NCBI GenBank assembly: GCA_900551975.1
Contig: URYA01000053.1
Coordinates: forward strand, 1-9,498
Direction: 5' to 3'
Origin: an uncultured Collinsella sp.
GTDB lineage: Bacteria > Actinomycetota > Coriobacteriia > Coriobacteriales > Coriobacteriaceae
DNA: 9,498 nt
The position numbers were made by a program, and so were the translations under genes. Of this stretch, positions 5,669-9,498 are shown piece after piece. The notes beneath the pieces were generated by a model. It had not been told where the DNA came from. It ran no database searches and saw nothing but the letters and a program-made list of their open reading frames with translations. Numbering within the stretch: position 1 is the stretch's first letter; every line of letters begins with the position of its first letter.

Positions 5669-6154
5669 TTAGCGGACGCGCTCGATCTCGACGCCGCAGC
5701 TTGCCAGGGGAAGACCGACGGGCGCCCAAGGCTTATCGAGCTTAACACGCACGCCAAGCAGCAAGGGGTAACGACGCAGCAGCATCTGGGCCACACCCTC
5801 GGCTGCAGCCTCGATGAGCTTAAACGTATGCTCGCGCAGATATCCGTCGACATCGTGACACACCGAGCCGTAATCAATCGAGGCATCCAGGTTGTCGTGC
5901 TCCCCTGCCGCGCGCAGATCGGCATAGAGCACCAGGGACACGATGAACTTCTGGCCCAGCGCATTCTCTTCGGGATACACGCCGTGGTTGGCAAAGACCT
6001 CGAGACCGTCGATAGTAATGCGGTCGGCATGGCGCAGATCGTCAAAGCTCACGTGGGGCACCGCCGTTGCGGTGGATATTTCGCCCCTTCCACGGCGGGC
6101 GAGCTCGGCGCCTTCAGTCTTGGTTGCATTCTCGGGCAGTTTCTTGTTACTCAT
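5669..6154 (-). CDS. folB: Dihydroneopterin aldolase
   Basis: The product has 161 residues, of which about 45-161 form the complete FolB domain: ITIDGLEVFANHGVYPEEN, DASIDYGSV, LIEAAAEGVAQ, VKLDKPWAP. Expected active-site residues are present: Glu62 next to the HGVYPEE turn, Tyr95 of the DYG motif, Glu115, and the catalytic Lys141 in KLDKPWAP. It converts 7,8-dihydroneopterin to 6-hydroxymethyl-7,8-dihydropterin and glycolaldehyde in folate synthesis, as a cytoplasmic oligomer. The first 44 residues are an unusual charged extension, since typical FolB is about 120 residues. No better start exists before the domain, and GAAGGAG (6164-6170) sits 9 nt before this ATG. It is the last gene visible in the folE-HD-folB unit, 42 nt after the HD gene. 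folK and folP, which often follow, are not here. Confidence 0.93.
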   Translation of the reverse strand: MSNKKLPENATKTEGAELARRGRGEISTATAVPHVSFDDLRHADRITIDGLEVFANHGVYPEENALGQKFIVSLVLYADLRAAGEHDNLDASIDYGSVCHDVDGYLREHTFKLIEAAAEGVAQMLLRRYPLLLGVRVKLDKPWAPVGLPLASCGVEIERVR

Positions 6155-6196
6155 CGCGATCGTCTCCTTCGTTTAGAACCCCGACCGCGCAACTAA

Positions 6197-6778
6197 CTAC
6201 ACGCGAATCGACAGGTTCTTTTTATCATCGCTCCAGTTGCAAGCATTGCGCGCGGGGCATGCAAAGCAGGCGCGCGACGCTTTGTCGGCTGCATAGAGCA
6301 GACGCTCAAGCGGTTGGCTGTTCACGCGCAGCTTTCGATGGCCCAGAATGGCCGTCTTAATGGCTGCGGCATCGGCCGGCTCAAACGCCACATCATCGGA
6401 CATGCCGCCGAGGATCGCATCAGCGACGCGTTCGCTTGCAACATCATGGGATATACCCGATTCATACTGTTCATCTTTGCCGATATCGTGAAGAAGTGCC
6501 GTGGCGTAGATGACCTCGCGGTCAAATTCGAGCTGTTCCTCAAGATTCTTGATCCACATAATGCGAGCGACATCAAGAAGATGATCAATACCGTGGCGGC
6601 AGAAGATGCGCCCCGATTCCAACTGTGCAATGTTGCCCAGGTGCCGCCGGAACAGCCCGTTGGCACAGATGTAATCGATACGAGGCATGGCACCAAAGGG
6701 GGCCAGGCCCGAAGCCATAAAACCGCGACGCGGCGTTCCCTCGTCAGTATTCGATGTAAAGTCGTTGACGACTCTCAT
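6197..6778 (-). CDS. HD-domain metal-dependent phosphohydrolase with C-terminal Cys cluster, folate operon
   Basis: The product has 193 residues. The HD signature is complete: His62 (CRHGIDH), His97-Asp98 (ALLHDIGKD) and Asp165 (LYAADKASR), with His111 (ISHD) and His147 (LGHRKL) as further likely metal ligands. This suggests a mono- or binuclear metal phosphohydrolase. After the last Asp comes a cysteine cluster, Cys171-x2-Cys174-x5-Cys180-Asn-Trp, which may bind Zn or an iron-sulfur centre. The gene starts 2 nt after folE (TAA CT ATG), so translation is coupled, and folB follows 42 nt later. Position alone suggests it acts on a pterin intermediate, most simply the removal of phosphate from dihydroneopterin triphosphate. 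That function is inference. A housekeeping nucleotide hydrolase is the alternative. Internal ATGs at codons 21 and 31 lack good ribosome sites. Confidence 0.85.
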   Translation of the reverse strand: MRVVNDFTSNTDEGTPRRGFMASGLAPFGAMPRIDYICANGLFRRHLGNIAQLESGRIFCRHGIDHLLDVARIMWIKNLEEQLEFDREVIYATALLHDIGKDEQYESGISHDVASERVADAILGGMSDDVAFEPADAAAIKTAILGHRKLRVNSQPLERLLYAADKASRACFACPARNACNWSDDKKNLSIRV

Positions 6779-6780
6779 AG

Positions 6781-7338
6781 TTAGCGTCCCAGCATCCTAA
6801 AGAATCGCTCCTCGAGCGCGGGATCGGTCTCAAAGACGCCGCGGCGAGCGAGCGTCACGGTCTTGGTGCCAGGCTTTTGCACGCCGCGCATGGTCATGCA
6901 CATATGCTCAGCCTCTATGAGCACAATCGCTCCCTGGGGAGCGAGATAATCCATGAGAGCGTCGGCAACCTGCGCGCACAGCTGCTCCTGCAGCTGCAGA
7001 CGACGGGCATAGACCTCAACCGTGCGAGCAAGTTTAGACAGACCCGCCACGCGACCGTTAGGGATATAGCCGATCGCAGCCTTGCCATAAAACGGCAGCA
7101 GATGGTGCTCGCACAGCGAGTAAAACGTAATGTCGCGCTCAATAACCAAGTCGTTCGAAGCGACGGCAAAGGTTTTGGACAGGTGCTCCTCGGCACTCTG
7201 ATCCATACCGCCGGCGATCTCACCATACATACGGGCAACGCGCGCCGGGGTCTCCAGCAGGCCCTCACGAGTTGGGTCCTCGCCTATGCCCTCAAGCAAC
7301 AGCTTAATGGCGGCCTCGACTTTTTCCTGATCGACCAT
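6781..7338 (-). CDS. folE: GTP cyclohydrolase I (type IA)
   Basis: This 185-residue enzyme opens GTP and recloses it as 7,8-dihydroneopterin triphosphate, the first step of folate synthesis. The full catalytic core is visible: the zinc ligands Cys76 and His79 in SLCEHHLLPFYGKAAIGYIP, the third zinc ligand Cys147 in EAEHMCMTMRGVQKPG, and the SKLARTVEVYARRLQLQEQL helix. It is of normal length for bacterial FolE and should form the cytoplasmic homodecamer. The start at 7336-7338 follows GTGAGG at 5 nt (CCCAG between). Its TAA is 2 nt from the HD-gene ATG, making it the first gene of the folE-HD-folB unit. A candidate promoter lies in the 66-nt gap after nrdG. Confidence 0.96.
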   Translation of the reverse strand: MVDQEKVEAAIKLLLEGIGEDPTREGLLETPARVARMYGEIAGGMDQSAEEHLSKTFAVASNDLVIERDITFYSLCEHHLLPFYGKAAIGYIPNGRVAGLSKLARTVEVYARRLQLQEQLCAQVADALMDYLAPQGAIVLIEAEHMCMTMRGVQKPGTKTVTLARRGVFETDPALEERFFRMLGR

Positions 7339-7372
7339 CTGGGCCTCACTTTTCCGATTTCACGTTCGCGCT

Positions 7373-7403
7373 ATGGTACCACGCCCTTTGGCATCGGCCA
7401 CAA
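7373..7403 (-). promoter_or_regulatory. Candidate folE promoter (extended -10)
   Basis: On the minus strand TACCAT (7378-7373) is preceded by TGG, giving an extended -10 form. TTGTGG (7403-7398) lies 19 nt upstream as a weak -35. It falls in the only gap between nrdG and folE, and the predicted leader would be about 30 nt. Spacing is longer than ideal. Read-through from nrdG is the alternative. Confidence 0.3.
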
Positions 7404-7404
7404 G

Positions 7405-7986
7405 CTACATAGTATGGGTCGAATAGACCGGATCGTCCCGCCAAAGCTCCACAGCGTCGCAAAGCGCAACGCCCTCGCGCACAGCACGGGCGCGCGTGGC
7501 GTTCATATCAATCACGCGCTGGTTACTCGAGCCTCTAAAACGCAATGAGATATCGTACAGATCCTGAACAAACGGGCCATCCACCAACATATCGAGGCAG
7601 GCAAGGATACGGTCCGTCGTCTCGGTATGGTGGCGACCGCCCGACATAAGCTCCTCGAGCACGTCGCCGGTAAAGCACCAAATGGTCTTGCCCGACCCCG
7701 CAGGATAGGCCGCACGCACGCGTTCGATAAAGTCAACAAGCCCCGCCTGGTTCTCGGGCTCCATAGGCTCGCCGCCCAGAATCGTCAGGCCGTCAATAAA
7801 GGGATGATCGAGGCTCTCGATAATCTTGTCCTCGACGGCACGATCGAACGTTTCACCCGCGGCAAAGTCCCACGCGACGGAGTTAAAGCAATTCTTGCAC
7901 CCGCGACGGCACCCGCTCACAAACAGAGAAGTACGAACGCCTTCCCCATCAGCAATGTCGAAATACTTAATGTTCGCGTAGTTCAT
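7405..7986 (-). CDS. nrdG: Anaerobic ribonucleotide reductase activating protein (radical SAM)
   Basis: The product has 193 residues. The radical-SAM cluster motif Cys26-x3-Cys30-x2-Cys33 (SGCRRGCKNCFN) binds [4Fe-4S], and ILGGEPMEPEN is the SAM-binding GGEPxxP-like segment. The N-terminus MNYANIKYFDIADGEGVRTSLFVSGC closely follows the NrdG pattern. NrdG uses reduced cluster and S-adenosylmethionine to place a glycyl radical on NrdD, the oxygen-sensitive class III reductase that makes deoxynucleotides without O2. The frame is open a further 52 codons upstream, but those residues derive from a palindromic element and show no NrdG similarity. The ATG at 7984-7986 has AGGAG (7995-7999) at 8 nt, so it is the start. 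nrdD usually neighbours nrdG but is not upstream here, where gatB and its terminator lie. A long hairpin in the leader ends 2 nt before the ribosome site. Confidence 0.93.
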   Translation of the reverse strand: MNYANIKYFDIADGEGVRTSLFVSGCRRGCKNCFNSVAWDFAAGETFDRAVEDKIIESLDHPFIDGLTILGGEPMEPENQAGLVDFIERVRAAYPAGSGKTIWCFTGDVLEELMSGGRHHTETTDRILACLDMLVDGPFVQDLYDISLRFRGSSNQRVIDMNATRARAVREGVALCDAVELWRDDPVYSTHTM

Positions 7987-8001
7987 AGGTAACTCTCCTG
8001 G

Positions 8002-8085
8002 GAGGTCGGGACATATCATCCCGTCCTCAAACATTCTCGGCCTTCGGCCTGCGAAACTGCGGGCGGGACGATATGTCCCGGCCTC
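8002..8085. repeat. 84-nt imperfect palindrome (25-bp stem) in the nrdG leader
   Basis: Arms 8002-8026 and 8061-8085 pair over 25 positions. There are two G-T pairs and one A-C mismatch (8018/8069) when read on the + strand. The outer core CGGGACATATC (8007-8017) matches GATATGTCCCG (8070-8080) perfectly. The 34-nt interior contains a smaller GGCC-TTC-GGCC hairpin. No T-tract follows on the minus strand; the AGGAG site of nrdG comes 2 nt after the stem. The shape fits either a dispersed palindromic element (REP- or MITE-like) inserted in the leader, or a structured regulatory leader. One copy alone cannot decide. Confidence 0.6.
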
Positions 8086-8318
8086 ATGCAAAGGGTAACT
8101 CAATGAACGAAGCGAACATCGAGTATAGGGTTCGAGGTCCAATAAAACCTTTGTTGCAGCTCAACCGCCATCGCAAGTAAATCGCAGCTGCAGCTCAAAT
8201 TATTTCCGCTAAGAACTTCGAGGAGTGAGCAGGCCTCATGCTGCATCTCAGCTACGTCAACTTGGCTGAACCGAGAGGGCCGCTTGGGCTTTTGCTCGAT
8301 ATGAGTTCCGCACGCAAA
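8086..8318. other. Intergenic stretch with no convincing gene; possible decayed sequence
   Basis: With the hairpins on either side, this makes a roughly 420-nt gap between nrdG and gatB. It is less GC-rich than the surrounding genes. A minus-strand frame (8327-8100, 75 codons) begins inside the gatB terminator stem and has no ribosome site. A 25-codon + frame (8103-8180) is preceded by AAAGGG at 7 nt but has no recognisable product. TATACT (minus strand, 8127-8122) could be a -10 box for nrdG but lacks a -35. TGCAGCTCAA occurs twice (8155-8164 and 8189-8198). I find no tRNA-like or known-riboswitch signature. Confidence 0.4.
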
Positions 8319-8341
8319 GAAGGCCACTTAATGTGGCCTTC
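8310..8341 (-). terminator. Intrinsic terminator of the gatB transcript
   Basis: GAAGGCCAC (8319-8327) and GTGGCCTTC (8333-8341) form a perfect 9-bp stem with a 5-nt loop. On the minus strand the stem runs directly into TTCTTTGCG, a short T-rich tail, about 65 nt after the gatB stop. On the + strand the tail is CGTCTTG, so rightward termination is weaker, and nothing convincing is transcribed towards it. Confidence 0.75.
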
Positions 8342-8407
8342 GTCTTGCGCAGGACTGTTCGAAATTTTGAGGAAGCACCCGCCCTGCCGGGGCTCCCGGG
8401 TTCCCGC

Positions 8408-9498
8408 TTACGAGAGCGACGTTCTCAGCAACTCGTTGAAGAGCTTCGGGTTGCCCTTGCCGCGGCTCGCCTTCATGCACTGGCCCACCAAAAAGCCGAT
8501 GACCTTCTGGTTGCCGTCACGATACTGCTGCGCCTGATCGGCACAGTTTGCCAGCACCTCGTCCACAATCGGCTGCAGCGCGCCGGCATCGCTCACCTGA
8601 CGCATGCCGCGCTCGTCGACGATCTTGTTGGGGTCGTCGCCGGTCTGGGCCATGGCCTCAAAGACCTCGTGCGCCTGGTTGGAGCTGATGGCATCGGTCG
8701 CCAGCAGCTTGGCCAGTGCTGCCACCTGAGCCGGCGCGATGCCGGACTCGGCGAGCGAGACGCCTGCGCCCTTAAGGTAGGCGATCATCTCGTTCACCAG
8801 CAAGTTTGCAACCGTCTGGGCCTCCTTGCCAGCCATGCCGGCAGCGGCGGCCTCAAAGAACTCAGCAAACTCGGGGTCGCCCGCGATCTGCTCGGCATCG
8901 GCAGCCTTAATGCCAAAGTCGGCCTCAAAACGAGCGCGCTTGGCATCGGGCAGCTCGGGGGTCTCGCCACGGCAACGGTCGATAAACTCGTCGTCAAGGT
9001 CGAACGGCGCCAGGTCGGGATCGGGGAACAGACGATAGTCGTCGGCCGTCTCCTTGACGCGCATGACCACGGTGCGCTTGCGGCTGGGCTCCCAGTGGCG
9101 GGTCTCCTGATAGATGATGCCGCCCTCCTCGAGCACCTCGGCCTGACGGCAGATCTCGTAAGCAAGGCCGTCGTGCAGGCTCTTAAACGAGTTGAGGTTC
9201 TTGAGCTCGGTCTTGGTGCCCAGCTTGGTCTCGCCGCGGCGGCGCAGCGACACGTTGCCGTCGCAGCGCATGGAACCCTTCTCCATGGAGCAATCCGAAA
9301 TGCCCAGCGTTACAAAGATGCGGCGGAGCTTCTCCATAAACAGGCGCGCTTCCTCGGGCGTGCGCAGGTCGGGCTCAGTCACGAGCTCAATCAGCGGCGT
9401 GCCGCAGCGGTTGTAGTCCACGAGCGAGTGATCCGCGCCCTGGATACGGCCGTCAGCGCCACCGATGTGCGTGTTCTTGCCGGCATCCTCCTCCATGT
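8408..9498 (-). CDS. gatB: Asp-tRNA(Asn)/Glu-tRNA(Gln) amidotransferase subunit B, 5'-truncated
   Basis: The visible 362 residues are the C-terminal three quarters of GatB, a protein usually of about 475-500 residues. The start is beyond the window edge. The catalytic cradle domain is recognisable from EEDAGKN, DYNRCGTPLIELVTEPDLRTPEEA, SMRCDGNVSLRRRG and KTELKNLNSFKSL. It is followed by the helical domain and the YqeY-like tail (ending QKVIGFLVGQCMKASRGKGNPKLFNELLRTSLS), which contacts the tRNA. GatB binds mischarged Glu-tRNA(Gln) or Asp-tRNA(Asn) and phosphorylates and amidates it with ammonia from GatA. The enzyme is cytoplasmic and used by organisms lacking GlnRS or AsnRS. gatC and gatA are probably upstream outside the window. 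A good terminator follows, so gatB is last in its transcript. Confidence 0.97.
   Translation of the reverse strand, partial: MEEDAGKNTHIGGADGRIQGADHSLVDYNRCGTPLIELVTEPDLRTPEEARLFMEKLRRIFVTLGISDCSMEKGSMRCDGNVSLRRRGETKLGTKTELKNLNSFKSLHDGLAYEICRQAEVLEEGGIIYQETRHWEPSRKRTVVMRVKETADDYRLFPDPDLAPFDLDDEFIDRCRGETPELPDAKRARFEADFGIKAADAEQIAGDPEFAEFFEAAAAGMAGKEAQTVANLLVNEMIAYLKGAGVSLAESGIAPAQVAALAKLLATDAISSNQAHEVFEAMAQTGDDPNKIVDERGMRQVSDAGALQPIVDEVLANCADQAQQYRDGNQKVIGFLVGQCMKASRGKGNPKLFNELLRTSLS

Noticed and set aside
6314..6784. Open frame of 156 codons on the + strand
   Set aside because: It is a mirror of the HD-domain gene; the HD motifs are on the minus strand.
6877..7548. Open frame of 223 codons on the + strand
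   Set aside because: It is antisense to folE and the end of nrdG, both unmistakable. No ribosome site or domain supports it.
7987..8142. N-terminal extension of NrdG to an ATG at 8142
   Set aside because: The extra 52 residues are read from the palindrome and match no NrdG sequence; AGGAG at 7995-7999 marks the start at 7986.
8103..8180. 25-codon + frame as a leader peptide or toxin
   Set aside because: It has a passable AAAGGG site, but nothing is transcribed rightward after it, and it shows no hydrophobic or attenuator-type codon pattern. It is kept only as part of the unexplained intergenic stretch.
1..9498. CRISPR array, tRNA or rRNA, insertion sequence, phage or defence genes
   Set aside because: I saw no regularly spaced repeats, tRNA-like sequence, transposase or integrase motifs, or terminal repeats with target duplications. 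The only large palindrome (8002-8085) carries no gene.

Overview
The window is a compact, GC-rich bacterial chromosome segment (about 60% G+C by eye) with short gaps, frequent near-overlapping stop/start pairs and clear GGAGG-type ribosome binding sites. The gene content suggests a largely anaerobic Gram-positive-type organism: a class III ribonucleotide reductase activase, the GatCAB route to Gln/Asn-tRNA, a PerR-type peroxide sensor, and a folE-HD-folB cluster. My best guess is a Coriobacteriia (Collinsella-like) actinobacterium. That placement is inference from gene style and was not tested by any search.

Layout, left to right. Positions 1-1325 (+): the 3' part of a Gfo/Idh/MocA oxidoreductase, followed 2 nt later by an N-terminally extended acylphosphatase. 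Positions 1387-1767 (+): a Fur-family regulator with all the PerR metal and zinc ligands, behind an AT-rich promoter that holds an operator-like inverted repeat. Positions 1783-3677 (-): a leftward block made of a SlyD-like FKBP isomerase, a UreE-like nickel chaperone 3 nt behind it, a terminator/attenuator hairpin, and a Cof-type HAD phosphatase whose Shine-Dalgarno region contains a G9 run. Positions 3798-5662 (+): an M19 dipeptidase, a GC-rich hairpin, and a YgjP-type zinc metallopeptidase that starts at TTG. Positions 5669-7338 (-): a folate operon in transcription order folE (GTP cyclohydrolase I), an HD-domain hydrolase starting 2 nt after folE, and folB. Positions 7405-7986 (-): nrdG with a long hairpin in its leader. 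Positions 8086-8318: a noncoding or decayed stretch. Positions 8319-9498 (-): the gatB terminator and the 3' three quarters of gatB.

How the genes work together. FolE makes dihydroneopterin triphosphate and FolB cleaves dihydroneopterin. The HD protein between them is well placed to supply the dephosphorylation step, for which no NUDIX (FolQ) gene is visible here. SlyD and UreE form a two-gene unit that looks like nickel or metal delivery without a urease in view. NrdG activates the anaerobic reductase NrdD, which is not in the window. Most of the window is ordinary housekeeping. No mobile element, CRISPR array, tRNA, rRNA or defence system is visible. The items most worth a second look are the HD protein with its cysteine cluster, the nrdG leader hairpin and adjoining intergenic stretch, the SlyD-UreE pair, and the G9 tract before the HAD gene.
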